Origin: Paracoccus tegillarcae | GTDB taxonomy: Bacteria; Pseudomonadota; Alphaproteobacteria; Rhodobacterales; Rhodobacteraceae | Length of the DNA: 64,000 nucleotides | Assembly (NCBI RefSeq): GCF_002847305.1 | Contig: NZ_CP025408.1 | Location: 2,687,001 to 2,751,000 of the forward strand | Reading direction: 5' to 3' | Shown here: positions 52,235-60,718 of the stretch, piece by piece | How the letters are laid out: each line of letters opens with the position of its first letter | Numbering within the stretch: position 1 is the stretch's first letter | Notes under the pieces: generated by a model | What the model was told of the DNA's origin: nothing | The model's input: only the letters and a program-made list of their open reading frames with translations | Databases searched by the model: none | Translations under genes and position numbers: made by a program

Positions 52235-53205
52235 ACGACACGGCACAAATCGTCGAACGGGCGCTGGCATTATGGGGGCTGGAGGGCTCGGCCTGGTCGC
52301 TTGTCGCCGCTCGTGAGAACCGTGTCTACCGGGTGGACCATCCCGGCGGGCGACACGCGTTGCGCCTGCACCGCCCCGGCTATCGCAGCGACGCAGAATT
52401 GCGATCCGAGTTGCAATGGGTAGAGGCGGTTTCGCAAGGCGGGCTGTCCGTGCCCTTGCCAGTTCCGTCCATCTCCGGCGATTTTCTGGTGACGGTCGAT
52501 GGCTGCCAGATCGACCTCGTGCACTGGCTGGATGGTCGGCAGATGGGCGCGACGGGGGTGCCGCTGGCGCTGGACAATCGCACCGGCCTCTTTCGCAGCA
52601 TCGGTCAAGAGATGGCCCGTCTGCACCGTGCCTCTGACGCCTGGTCGCCCGCAGCCGATTTCACGCGCCCGGCATGGGATCGCGCCGGCCTGTTGGGGGC
52701 GGCACCGTTATGGGGGCGCTTTTGGGAGAATGCATCGCTTTCGCCGGCCGATCGGGATCTGCTGTGCCAGTTTCGGTCGCGCGCCGATCAAGCCCTGAAG
52801 GAATTGCAGCCGGACCTCGATTTCGGGCTGATCCACGCCGATCTTGTGCGTGAGAACCTGTTGATCGACGGCGACAGGATCCAACTGATCGACTTTGACG
52901 ATGGGGGCTTTGGCTACCGGCTGTTCGACCTTGCGACAACATTGGGCAAGACCCTGTCCGAACCGGATTTCGATGACCTGAAAGCCGCGCTTGTCGAGGG
53001 ATACAGAGCTGTGCGCCCTCTCGATACGACTCATCTCGACCTTTTCATGGCGCTGCGCGCGACGACCTATGTCGGCTGGATCATTTCTCGTCTGAACGAA
53101 GAGGGCGCGGAGGAACGGAGCGCACGTTTCATCCGGGACGCCACCGATCGGGTGCAAACCTGGATGGCGCAGGACCATGCGCCAGGGAGCAGAAGGACAG
53201 CATGA
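52231..53205 (+). CDS. APH-fold phosphotransferase (hydroxylysine/ethanolamine kinase-like)
   Basis: A 324-residue kinase of the aminoglycoside/choline/homoserine-kinase fold. The catalytic loop IHADLVRENLL gives D204 as base and N209 as metal ligand, and D221 in LIDFDD is the Mg-binding aspartate. It would phosphorylate a hydroxyl on a small amine or amino acid. Hydroxylysine kinase (AGPHD1/HYKK) belongs here and works with an AGXT2L phospho-lyase, which is exactly the upstream neighbour in this operon. It overlaps both neighbours by four bases (ATGA), showing tight coupling. Confidence 0.83.
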   Translation: MNDTAQIVERALALWGLEGSAWSLVAARENRVYRVDHPGGRHALRLHRPGYRSDAELRSELQWVEAVSQGGLSVPLPVPSISGDFLVTVDGCQIDLVHWLDGRQMGATGVPLALDNRTGLFRSIGQEMARLHRASDAWSPAADFTRPAWDRAGLLGAAPLWGRFWENASLSPADRDLLCQFRSRADQALKELQPDLDFGLIHADLVRENLLIDGDRIQLIDFDDGGFGYRLFDLATTLGKTLSEPDFDDLKAALVEGYRAVRPLDTTHLDLFMALRATTYVGWIISRLNEEGAEERSARFIRDATDRVQTWMAQDHAPGSRRTA

Positions 53206-54452
53206 GCAAGAAAACGATCCTCGTTATCGGGACTTTCGATACCAAAAGCGTCGAGCTAGAATATCTGGCCGGTCGCATCCGTCAGCAGGGGGGCGAGGTG
53301 CTGACGATGGATGTCAGCGTGCTGGGCGAGCCGCAGCGCCCGACCGACCTGTCCAAGCACGACGTGGCGGCAGCCGGGGGGATGTCGATCGACGAGGTGA
53401 TTGCGCTGGGCGACGAACACCGGGCGTTTCAGGTAATGACACGTGGCGCCGTCGATCTGGTGGCAAGTGGCCACCGGGAGGGCAAGTTCGACGGGATGAT
53501 TGCGCTTGGCGGCACGATGGGCACAGATCTTGCGCTGGATTGTGCCAAGGCGCTGCCGATGGGCGTGCCGAAATACATCGTCTCCACCGTCGCCTGCTCA
53601 CCGTTGATAGAGCCAAACCGCCTTGCCGCGGATGTGCAGATGATCCTTTGGGCCGGCGGATTGTTCGGGATGAACCAGATCTGCAAATCCTCCCTTTCCC
53701 AAGCCGCCGGTGCCGTGCTTGGCGCCGCCAGGGCGGTCGAGCCCCCCACATGGGACCGCTCTCTGATTGGCATGACCTCGCTGGGCTCGTCCTGCCTGAA
53801 ATACATGAAGCGCCTGCAACCGGCCTTGGTCGAGCGCGGTTTCGACGTCGCGGTTTTCCACACGACCGGCATGGGCGGCATGGCCTTTGAGGCATTGGCG
53901 GCCGAGGGTGCCTTTTGTTGTGTGATGGATTTCTCATTGCAGGAATTCGTCAACGACCAGCATGGTTCGCTGGTCAGCAGTGGCGATCACCGGGTGACCT
54001 CGGCGGGGCGGATGGGCATTCCGCAACTGGTGGCACCGGGCGCGATGGATCTCATCGACCTCGCCGGGTGGCAGGATATTCCCGAAAGCCTCGCGGATCG
54101 GCCGTTCCATCAGCACAACCGGCTTATCAAAAGCTCGGTTTTCGCAGCCGAGGAACGCCGGGCATTGGCGCGCAGCCTTGCGGAACGGCTGGAGCAGGCG
54201 CAAGGGCCGACGCATTTCTTCCTGCCGGCAGGCGGTCTGGAGGAGTGGGACCGCGAGGGGCAGGAGGCGCATGATCCCGAAGGGCTGAAAGCCTTCGTCG
54301 ACGAAATACGCCGCATCTTGCCGGGCAAGGTCGAGATGACGGATCTGGACTGCCATATCAATGACGAAGAATTCGTTCAGGCCGTTCTTTCAAAATTCGA
54401 CCAGTGGGTTGATGAAGGGATCGTGAAGCGCAGGCAAAAGGCGCCGCAATAA
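53202..54452 (+). CDS. Tm-1-like ATP-binding domain protein (UPF0261 family)
   Basis: A 416-residue protein covering the whole UPF0261/Tm-1 family: N-terminal ILVIGTFDTKSVELEYLAGRIR, central IALGGTMGTDLALDCAKALPMGVPKYIVSTVA, and a C-terminal domain with GGMAFEALAAEGAF and HFFLPAGGLEEWDREGQ. Plant Tm-1 binds a viral replicase; bacterial members bind ATP but have no proven reaction. They are often next to a TIM-barrel partner, which is missing here. It is coupled to the kinase by a four-base overlap, so it should serve the same catabolic route. Confidence 0.9.
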   Translation: MSKKTILVIGTFDTKSVELEYLAGRIRQQGGEVLTMDVSVLGEPQRPTDLSKHDVAAAGGMSIDEVIALGDEHRAFQVMTRGAVDLVASGHREGKFDGMIALGGTMGTDLALDCAKALPMGVPKYIVSTVACSPLIEPNRLAADVQMILWAGGLFGMNQICKSSLSQAAGAVLGAARAVEPPTWDRSLIGMTSLGSSCLKYMKRLQPALVERGFDVAVFHTTGMGGMAFEALAAEGAFCCVMDFSLQEFVNDQHGSLVSSGDHRVTSAGRMGIPQLVAPGAMDLIDLAGWQDIPESLADRPFHQHNRLIKSSVFAAEERRALARSLAERLEQAQGPTHFFLPAGGLEEWDREGQEAHDPEGLKAFVDEIRRILPGKVEMTDLDCHINDEEFVQAVLSKFDQWVDEGIVKRRQKAPQ

Positions 54453-54658
54453 CTGCGCTTTTCGTACCTTCCGATGCGTCGAGCCCGCGCGGATGGCTGT
54501 GTTTCGACAGGGACGCGCTCTGCGGTTGGCATACGCCGTCAAATCGGCGGGCCCGTGCGGCTGACTTGGGTCAGAACATGGAGTTCGGTCGCGCGAGACC
54601 AAAGCCGTTTTGTTCGACCAGCATCGCTGTGCCGCATCTGATTATCGTGCGGCAGATC

Positions 54659-55204
54659 CTAGTAGGACGGCGGCGAGATGGCGCTGACGATCTCTGCCGG
54701 GGTTTTTCCTGCGTTGCGAAACCGGTGGGGTTGTCTGCTGTCGAAATAATAGCCGTCGCCTGCCTGCAATTCGCGTGTCGCCTCGCCCACTGTGACCTCG
54801 ACGCGACCAGAAACAACATAACCGGCCTCTTGCGCGACATGGGACAGCAATTCGCCGCTATCTGCGCCCACGGCATAGCTTTCCTTGAGGAATTGAAAGC
54901 TGCGATAGGGGTGGTTCAGCCCGATCAGCCGGTAAGAGATGGTTTCGGGATTGCCGATTTCGGGCAGTTCCGCTGCCGGGTAGAAGGGGCTGCCAGCGCC
55001 CTGTTGGATGCCGCCCAGAAACTCGGCCAGCCGGCTGCCAAGCGCGTCAAGAATGGCCTGTAGTGTATCAATTGTCGGGCTGACGGCATCGCGCTCTATC
55101 ATTGAAATCGTGGTGTGCGAGACGCCAGAGCGTGCCGCCAGCTCACGCATGCTCAACTGGCGGCGTTGCCGTAGCTGAGTAAGATCTTTGCCAATTCTGG
55201 CCAC
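54659..55204 (-). CDS. XRE-family regulator with C-terminal cupin domain (PuuR-like)
   Basis: About 181 residues. An N-terminal Cro/C1 helix-turn-helix (LTQLRQRRQLSMRELAARSGVSHTTISMIERDAVSPTIDTL) is joined to a cupin_2 sensor (GYVVSGRVEVTVGEATRELQAGDGYYFDSRQPHRFRN). This layout matches PuuR and related polyamine or amino-acid regulators. The start is uncertain: GTG 55204 gives the usual N-terminus, ATG 55222 adds six hydrophobic residues. It is divergent from the histidinol-dehydrogenase-like gene, and a 16-bp palindrome lies between them. The 206 bases to the convergent Tm-1 gene hold no gene. Confidence 0.88.
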   Translation of the reverse strand: MARIGKDLTQLRQRRQLSMRELAARSGVSHTTISMIERDAVSPTIDTLQAILDALGSRLAEFLGGIQQGAGSPFYPAAELPEIGNPETISYRLIGLNHPYRSFQFLKESYAVGADSGELLSHVAQEAGYVVSGRVEVTVGEATRELQAGDGYYFDSRQPHRFRNAGKTPAEIVSAISPPSY

Positions 55205-55262
55205 TATAATCACCGTTATCATCGCACATATATCGTAATATTGTACCCGTACCGACCCAATT

Positions 55263-55278
55263 GGAAACTATATTTTCC
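55263..55278. promoter_or_regulatory. 16-bp palindrome, candidate operator for the XRE-cupin regulator
   Basis: GGAAACTATATTTTCC matches its reverse complement at 14 of 16 positions. It sits in the 183-base divergent gap between the XRE-cupin gene and the histidinol-dehydrogenase-like gene. XRE regulators bind short dyads of this size. Confidence 0.5.
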
Positions 55279-55387
55279 GCACGCCTAGCGCCGACTATTC
55301 AGGGCGCATCTGTCCGCTACACTTCCTCGAACCTGCACATGCCACCGGCCGGGTCCGGTTTGAGTTTCGACGAAAGGGAACGCCATC

Positions 55388-56677
55388 ATGTCCGATACCG
55401 CCTTGCCGCAAGGTGTGAGCCATCTCAAGGCACCGGCCCGCAGCGCTGCGTCTGACAACGCGCCCGTTGCCGAAACCGTGGCTGACGTGCTGGACCGCGT
55501 CAAACGCGAGGGTGATACAGCCGTGCGCGACTTTGCGCAGCGTTTCGACAAGGTGGATCTTGCCGATCTGGAGGTCACGCCTGAGGAACGCGATGCGGCA
55601 GTTGCCGCACTTGATCCGCAGACGCGCGCAGACACAGAGTTTGCCATCGAGAATGTGCGGGCCTTTGCGCAGGCGCAGTTCGCGACGATTGGCGGATTGG
55701 ACGACTTTCAGCCGCGTCCGGGCGTGCATCTGGGGCACAGGGTGATCCCGCTGCAGCGTGTGGGCTGCTATGTGCCCGGCGGTCGCTACCCGCTGCTATC
55801 CGCACCGATCATGACCATCGTTCCGGCCAAGGTCGCGGGCGTGGATGAGATCATCGCCTGCCTTCCGCCCAATGCCCATCAGGCGATGATTGCAGGCTGC
55901 CATCTGGCGGGGGCTGATCGGGTGTTCAGGATCGGCGGCGCGCAAGCCATCGCGGCCATGGCCTATGGCACCGAAACCGTGCCGCGCGTGGACAAGATCG
56001 TGGGGCCGGGCAATGCCTATGTGAACGAGGCCAAGCGGCAGGTCTTTGGGCCCGTGGGCATCGATCAGCTGGCCGGCCCTTCGGAAATCTACATCCTCGC
56101 CGATAGCAGTGGTGATGCGGCCATGATCGCCACCGATCTGCTGGCCCAGGCCGAACATGACGTGCGCACGCGGGTCGGCCTGATCACCACGGATGAGGCT
56201 TTGGGGCGCGCCGTTCTGCAAGAGGTCGAGGCGCAACTAGGCGAACTGCCGACGGCGCATACCGCAGGCCCCGCGTGGCGCGATTATGGCGAGATCGCGA
56301 TTTGTGCCGATGAGAATACGATGATCGCCTATTCCGATCAGATCGCCGCCGAACACCTACAGGTTCACACCAGGGATCCGCAGGCCATGGCAGGCAAACT
56401 GCGCAATTATGGATCACTGTTTATCGGTGAATTGGCCAGTGTTGTGTATTCCGACAAATGCGCCGGCACCAACCACACGCTGCCCACCATGGCGGCGGGG
56501 CGCTATACCGGCGGGCTTTGGGTCGGGGCCTATCTGAAGGTGGTGACGCATCAGTGGCTGACGCCGGACGGCGTGCGCGAGGTTGCACCCGCCGCCGTCC
56601 GCCAAAGCGCCAGTGAAGGGCTGGAGGGCCATCGCCGCGCAGCGCAGCTGCGGCTGGACCGGCTTCAGACCAGATAG
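55388..56677 (+). CDS. histidinol dehydrogenase-family protein (catabolic paralog)
   Basis: A 429-residue member of the HisD family, which oxidises a primary alcohol to a carboxylate in two NAD-dependent steps with zinc. Conserved parts are GCYVPGGRYPLLS, IGGAQAIAAMAYGTETVP, VDKIVGPGNAYV, the zinc His in LLAQAEHDVRTR, the catalytic Glu-His in AAEHLQVHTRD, and SDKCAGTNHTLPT. The absence of other his genes and the flanking regulator and amidase point to a catabolic paralog. HpsN (sulfopropanediol dehydrogenase) is one such relative, but no sulfonate genes are near. It ends tail-to-tail with the amidase, overlapping by 13 bases. Confidence 0.88.
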   Translation: MSDTALPQGVSHLKAPARSAASDNAPVAETVADVLDRVKREGDTAVRDFAQRFDKVDLADLEVTPEERDAAVAALDPQTRADTEFAIENVRAFAQAQFATIGGLDDFQPRPGVHLGHRVIPLQRVGCYVPGGRYPLLSAPIMTIVPAKVAGVDEIIACLPPNAHQAMIAGCHLAGADRVFRIGGAQAIAAMAYGTETVPRVDKIVGPGNAYVNEAKRQVFGPVGIDQLAGPSEIYILADSSGDAAMIATDLLAQAEHDVRTRVGLITTDEALGRAVLQEVEAQLGELPTAHTAGPAWRDYGEIAICADENTMIAYSDQIAAEHLQVHTRDPQAMAGKLRNYGSLFIGELASVVYSDKCAGTNHTLPTMAAGRYTGGLWVGAYLKVVTHQWLTPDGVREVAPAAVRQSASEGLEGHRRAAQLRLDRLQTR

Positions 56678-58017
56678 GGGCTGCGTGCCGAATGGTCCGT
56701 GGCGGCCTCAAAGGCCGCGCCGACACGGCAGATCATCGCCTCGGCGTGGTGGCGCGCGAGGATCTGCATCCCCAGGGGCAGGCCGCCCGAAAAGCCGATC
56801 GGCAGCGACATCGCCGGATGGCCGGTCAGGTTGAAGGGCAGGGTGCGCATCGCTGTCCACACTGTTTCATCGCCCTGCAACGCGGCAACCGGGGGTGCCG
56901 GCGCAAGCGTCGTGGGCGTGACGATCACATCGTGATCCTGAAACAGCAGTTCGGTTTCGGCGCGGATGCGAATGCCGACGGCGCGTGCGCGTGCCACGTC
57001 TTCGGCACTTAGCCCGACGCCGCCCATCAGGGATTGCCGCGCCTGTCGTCCGTAAAGATCGGGGCTTTGTCGCAATCCCTGCTGATGCTGTGCCAGCGCC
57101 TCGGCATGCAGGATGACGGCGCCTGCAGCCTCGGCAATGTCATAATCCTGCATGGTGATCAGATCGATGCGCGCGCCCAGCAGCGACAGATCCGATACGG
57201 CGTCGTCCATTGCCCTCGTCAGATCCGGGGTGGCCTCTGGGTCGTGCGCGAACCAGTCGCGTGCGTAGCCGATGCGCAGCCCCTGGATACCGGCACCAAG
57301 CGCCGCACACGCGCCCGCCGTTGGGGCCATCGCGTCCAGCATCAGCGCGGCCTCAGTCACGCTGGCGGTCATTGGCCCGACGTGATCCAGGCTGGGTGAC
57401 AGCGGGAAAACGCCCTCGGTCGGCACCAACCCAAAGGTCGGCTTTAACCCTACCAGCCCGCAATAGGCGGCCGGGCTGCGCACCGACCCGCCGGTATCCG
57501 TTCCAATCGCCATGCGAACCAGCCCGGCGGCCACCGCCGCCGCTGAGCCTGACGACGAGCCGCCAGTGATGTGATCGTGGCTACATGGGTTCTTGGCAGG
57601 CGGATAGGCGGCATCATGGCTGGGTCCGGTCAGCGCGAATTCATAGCTTGCAAGCTGGCCGATCGGGATCGCGCCTGCCTTGCGCAGCCGCGCGACCACT
57701 GGGGCATCCCGATCCGCGATACGATCCGCGAACAGGCGGCTGCCGCAGCGGGTATCCGCGCCCTCGACGTCGATCAGATCCTTCACGCCAAAGGGGATGC
57801 CGTGCAAGGGGCCGGCATCTTCACCGCGGCGCAACGCCAGATCGGCCTGATCGGCGGCGTTGCGCGCGCCCTCGGCATCCAGCGCAACGAACGCGCCCAG
57901 ATCCGGGTCGCGCGCGGCGATGCGTTCCAGATGCGCCTCGATCAGATCGCGACAGCTCAGACCGCCCCGCCGCAGCGCAGCGGCGGTTTCGGGGATAGGC
58001 AGGTCAGCGGGGTGCAT
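56665..58017 (-). CDS. amidase signature-family hydrolase
   Basis: A 450-residue amidase with the Ser-cisSer-Lys triad: Lys in GIPFGVKDLIDV, cis-Ser in GGSSSGSAAAVAAG and nucleophile Ser in TDTGGSVRSPAAYCG. The family hydrolyses amide, carbamate or urea-type bonds. It lies at the end of the minus-strand operon and overlaps a 54-residue protein gene by 14 bases, recalling amidases such as AtzE, which need a small partner (AtzG). The substrate is not evident. Confidence 0.92.
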   Translation of the reverse strand: MHPADLPIPETAAALRRGGLSCRDLIEAHLERIAARDPDLGAFVALDAEGARNAADQADLALRRGEDAGPLHGIPFGVKDLIDVEGADTRCGSRLFADRIADRDAPVVARLRKAGAIPIGQLASYEFALTGPSHDAAYPPAKNPCSHDHITGGSSSGSAAAVAAGLVRMAIGTDTGGSVRSPAAYCGLVGLKPTFGLVPTEGVFPLSPSLDHVGPMTASVTEAALMLDAMAPTAGACAALGAGIQGLRIGYARDWFAHDPEATPDLTRAMDDAVSDLSLLGARIDLITMQDYDIAEAAGAVILHAEALAQHQQGLRQSPDLYGRQARQSLMGGVGLSAEDVARARAVGIRIRAETELLFQDHDVIVTPTTLAPAPPVAALQGDETVWTAMRTLPFNLTGHPAMSLPIGFSGGLPLGMQILARHHAEAMICRVGAAFEAATDHSARSPYLV

Positions 58018-58168
58018 CGGTTTTGCTTTGCGCCGTGGACAACAGGGCGGCGGCTTTTTCGAGGCTTAGAAAGACGCGCAAGCCTGCCTGCGCGTCGCGC
58101 GGGTCCAGCGGCAACCCTTCCTGCGCCAGCGCCTTTTCAAAACGCGTCATATCATCCCGCGCTGCCAT
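58004..58168 (-). CDS. 54-residue small protein, possible amidase partner (AtzG/GatC-like)
   Basis: A short gene between the RraA-like gene (1-base gap) and the amidase (14-base overlap). The product is soluble and helical, FEKALAQEGLPLDPRDAQAGLRVFLSLEKAAALLST, with a helix-LPLDP-helix pattern like the DUF4089/AtzG proteins that stabilise AtzE-type amidases. Homology is by pattern only. Start: ATG 58168; longer in-frame readings run into the preceding gene. Tight packing argues it is real. Confidence 0.6.
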   Translation of the reverse strand: MAARDDMTRFEKALAQEGLPLDPRDAQAGLRVFLSLEKAAALLSTAQSKTDAPR

Positions 58169-58169
58169 C

Positions 58170-58868
58170 CTAAGTCCGCGCCTTTTCAAAGGCGGTCCAG
58201 GCGGCTTCGAAGGCGGCAAAGTCAAAACCCGGCGCGCTTGCGGGTTCAAGGACCAGCCGCTCTGTCTCTAGCAGCCGGCGGATCGCCTCGCCCAGTGTGG
58301 GGATCACCTCGGGCGGAACGACCAGTGCACCGTGGCGGTCGGCATGGATCAGATCGCCATCTGCAACCTGCATCCCGAAGACGCGCACCGGCTGGCCGAT
58401 GCTGCGGATATGCACGAAGCCATGGCTGGGACCGACCGAACCGGCGATCACCGGATAGCCCTTTGGCAGATCGCCCAGATCGCGCACGACACCATTGGTC
58501 AGCGTGCCGGCGATGCCAAAGCCCTTGTGGACGGTCGTGTTGATCTCGCCCCAATAGGCGCCGATGGCATTGGGATAATCCAGATCCTCGACCACCGCGA
58601 CAGACGGTTGCGCGGCCTCGGCCATATAGCGGTAGTAATCCATCCGGCGGGTGCGGATCACCTCTGGCGCCTCGGTTGGCGGCGCAATTGCCGAAAGGCT
58701 GGCGGTGCGGGCAAATCCGACCAACGCGCCGCCCTCGGGTTCGGTGCAGACGACCGTGCCACGGGTGAACTGGTCAAAGCCGCGCCGCCCCTGCGCGACC
58801 TCTATCGCATTGCAGACGGTCGGCGTGTCGACAGATTTCAGTAGCTTGAGAAGATCGGTGTCCATCAT
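58170..58868 (-). CDS. RraA-family protein (4-hydroxy-4-methyl-2-oxoglutarate/CHA aldolase-like)
   Basis: A 232-residue RraA-like protein. Recognisable parts are TPTVCNAIEVAQGRRG near the N-terminus, HKGFGIAGTLTNGVVRDLGDL (core with Arg-Asp, the pyruvate/metal site), GYPVIAGSVGPSHGFVHI and GDLIHADRHGALVVPPEV. Despite the RraA name, members of this length are usually class II aldolases or oxaloacetate decarboxylases in catabolic operons. The start overlaps the stop of the alpha/beta hydrolase gene by four bases. It would release pyruvate or a similar fragment late in the pathway (inference). Confidence 0.87.
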   Translation of the reverse strand: MMDTDLLKLLKSVDTPTVCNAIEVAQGRRGFDQFTRGTVVCTEPEGGALVGFARTASLSAIAPPTEAPEVIRTRRMDYYRYMAEAAQPSVAVVEDLDYPNAIGAYWGEINTTVHKGFGIAGTLTNGVVRDLGDLPKGYPVIAGSVGPSHGFVHIRSIGQPVRVFGMQVADGDLIHADRHGALVVPPEVIPTLGEAIRRLLETERLVLEPASAPGFDFAAFEAAWTAFEKART

Positions 58869-59557
58869 GCCTCCAACCAGCGGGCCAGCGCCGCTGTCGT
58901 TTCCTGTGGTTTCTCGAGCACCGGCAGATGCGCGGCGCCATTGATGATTTCCAGCGTCGAGCCGGGGATCAGATCATGCATCAGTTCGTGCCTCTCGACC
59001 GGGCAAAGGCGGTCGTCGCGGCCACACAGGACCAGCGTCGGCACGCTGACGTTGCGCAGCACATCTTGCCGGTCGGGCCGGTCGCGCAGGGCAAGTGACT
59101 GGTTCTCGAAGACTGCGGGGCCCAGGTCCATGGCCATCTTCATGCACAGATCCAGAATGGCCTGCTTGCCGGGACCATCGGCCAGATAGTTCGGCTTCAT
59201 CTCGTCGCGGATCACCTCTCGCAACTGTCCGGCCTGCACGGCGGCAATCTGCGGCGCGCGACGGGCCTGCACCTCGGGCAGTTCAGCGCGAGGGTTGGTG
59301 TCCAGCAGGGCCAGGCGTTCGATCCGGTCGGGCGCCTGGGCCAGGACCTCCATCGCGACAATCCCGCCCATGGACAGCCCGGCCAATGCGAAACGTGGCG
59401 GGGCATGGGCCAGCACCTCGGCTGCCAGCGCGGCCATCGTGGCGTGCCCTGCAATCGGCGGCAGATGTAGCGTGCGATCCAGTCCGAGTGCGGCGATCTG
59501 CGGGGCAAACAGCCGCGCGTCGCACATCATCCCGGGCAGCAGGACCAGCGGCGTCAT
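58865..59557 (-). CDS. alpha/beta hydrolase
   Basis: A 230-residue alpha/beta hydrolase fold enzyme. The oxyanion-side PLVLLPGMMCDARLF is followed by the nucleophile elbow GLSMGG (S62), a catalytic acid near LCGRDDRLCPVE and the histidine in GAAHLPVLEKP. It resembles esterases and enol-lactone hydrolases. The start, ATG 59557, overlaps the MetE-like stop (ATGA); longer frames intrude into that gene. Substrate unknown; possibly an ester or lactone intermediate of the operon. Confidence 0.88.
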   Translation of the reverse strand: MTPLVLLPGMMCDARLFAPQIAALGLDRTLHLPPIAGHATMAALAAEVLAHAPPRFALAGLSMGGIVAMEVLAQAPDRIERLALLDTNPRAELPEVQARRAPQIAAVQAGQLREVIRDEMKPNYLADGPGKQAILDLCMKMAMDLGPAVFENQSLALRDRPDRQDVLRNVSVPTLVLCGRDDRLCPVERHELMHDLIPGSTLEIINGAAHLPVLEKPQETTAALARWLEA

Positions 59558-60675
59558 GAGACCAGCGCCGCCCCATCGGCCATGGCTTTCAGCTTGGCAT
59601 AGGCGATATCGGGATCGACCGCGCCAAAGCCTGCGAATGTTCCAAAACCGCAATCCGACCCCGCGATTACCCGATCATTGCCGACAATCTCTGCAAAGCG
59701 CGTCAGGCGCTGTGCCACCAGTTCCGGGTGCTCGACGAAATTGGTCGTGGTATCTACCACACCGGGAACGAGGATCCGGTCATCAGGAATATCGGCTTTG
59801 CGGTCCCGAAAGGTGGTCCATTCGTGCCCGTGGCGTGGGTTCGAGGTTTCAAAGAGCAGATAGCGCGCCTTGACCGACATCAGCGTGTCGAACATCTGGG
59901 CCATCGGAATGTCGCAGATATGCGGCCCCTCGTAATTGCCCCAGCAGATGTGAATGCGCACGCGATCCTGTGGAATATCGGCCAATGCGTGGTTCAGCGC
60001 CTCGACATGGCTGTTGGCGACGCGCACGAATTCCGCATCCGTCAGATCGGTGAACAGCATGTGGCGTGACAGGGCCAGATCCGGGCAATCCAGTTGCAGA
60101 TCCAGCCCGGCGGCGACGATGGTTTCGTATTCGGCCTTCATGGCATCGGCCAGCGCGGCCAAATAGGCCTCGCGCGTCTTGTAGTAGTCGTTCTGCAGGA
60201 ACAGCGAGATCACGCCCGGCGAGGCTGCGTTCATAAAACCGCGCGACACACCATGTTCGGACATCGCGGCCTTGAGGTTGGCGATGTCCTTTTGCAGTTC
60301 GTCCTGACCTTTGGATTTCACCTCGCCCACGCACATCGGCCGCGCGTATTGCGGTGTGCCACCGGACTCGGCGATCCGCTTCAGAAAGCCGGGAAACCGC
60401 TTGAGATCGGCGGGCGCGTTGCGCGGGCTATCGCCGTCAAAGCCGGTGTAGCGGTCCTTCACATAGGTCGCATAGCTGATCTTTGACGTCTCGCCATCCG
60501 AAACGATATCAACGCCGGCCTCGACCTGTTTGCGCACGGTGTCCGAAACAGCACGGGTCATTGCAGCGTCGAACGCGTTCGGGTCGAACGGCGTGCCGTG
60601 TTCGCGGGCAAAGATGAAATCGACGACCTCTTGCGTGCGGGGCAGGCTGCCGACATGGGTGGTCAGGATGGTCAT
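59554..60675 (-). CDS. cobalamin-independent methionine synthase II-family methyl/alkyl transferase
   Basis: A 373-residue single barrel matching the C-terminal domain of MetE, not the full 750-residue enzyme. All three zinc ligands are kept: H242 and C244 (IHICWGNYEG) and C342 (GSDCGFGTF). N-terminal TTHVGSLPRT is the usual start. The family moves methyl groups to thiols; close relatives include epoxyalkane:coenzyme M transferase. Full methionine synthesis is unlikely in this setting. A demethylase or thiol-conjugating role in the degradation pathway is more plausible (inference). Start: ATG 60675 with GAGG at a 5-base spacing. Confidence 0.87.
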   Translation of the reverse strand: MTILTTHVGSLPRTQEVVDFIFAREHGTPFDPNAFDAAMTRAVSDTVRKQVEAGVDIVSDGETSKISYATYVKDRYTGFDGDSPRNAPADLKRFPGFLKRIAESGGTPQYARPMCVGEVKSKGQDELQKDIANLKAAMSEHGVSRGFMNAASPGVISLFLQNDYYKTREAYLAALADAMKAEYETIVAAGLDLQLDCPDLALSRHMLFTDLTDAEFVRVANSHVEALNHALADIPQDRVRIHICWGNYEGPHICDIPMAQMFDTLMSVKARYLLFETSNPRHGHEWTTFRDRKADIPDDRILVPGVVDTTTNFVEHPELVAQRLTRFAEIVGNDRVIAGSDCGFGTFAGFGAVDPDIAYAKLKAMADGAALVS

Positions 60676-60718
60676 GGTCACCTCGGGGTTCGGGGCGCCA
60701 ACCAGCGCCCCTTTGGGA

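Noticed and set aside
55388..56677. Biosynthetic hisD
   Set aside because: No other histidine genes are present and the flanking regulator and amidase operon indicate a catabolic paralog.
59554..60675. Housekeeping methionine synthase metE
   Set aside because: Only about half the length of MetE (no N-terminal barrel) and located inside a catabolic operon.
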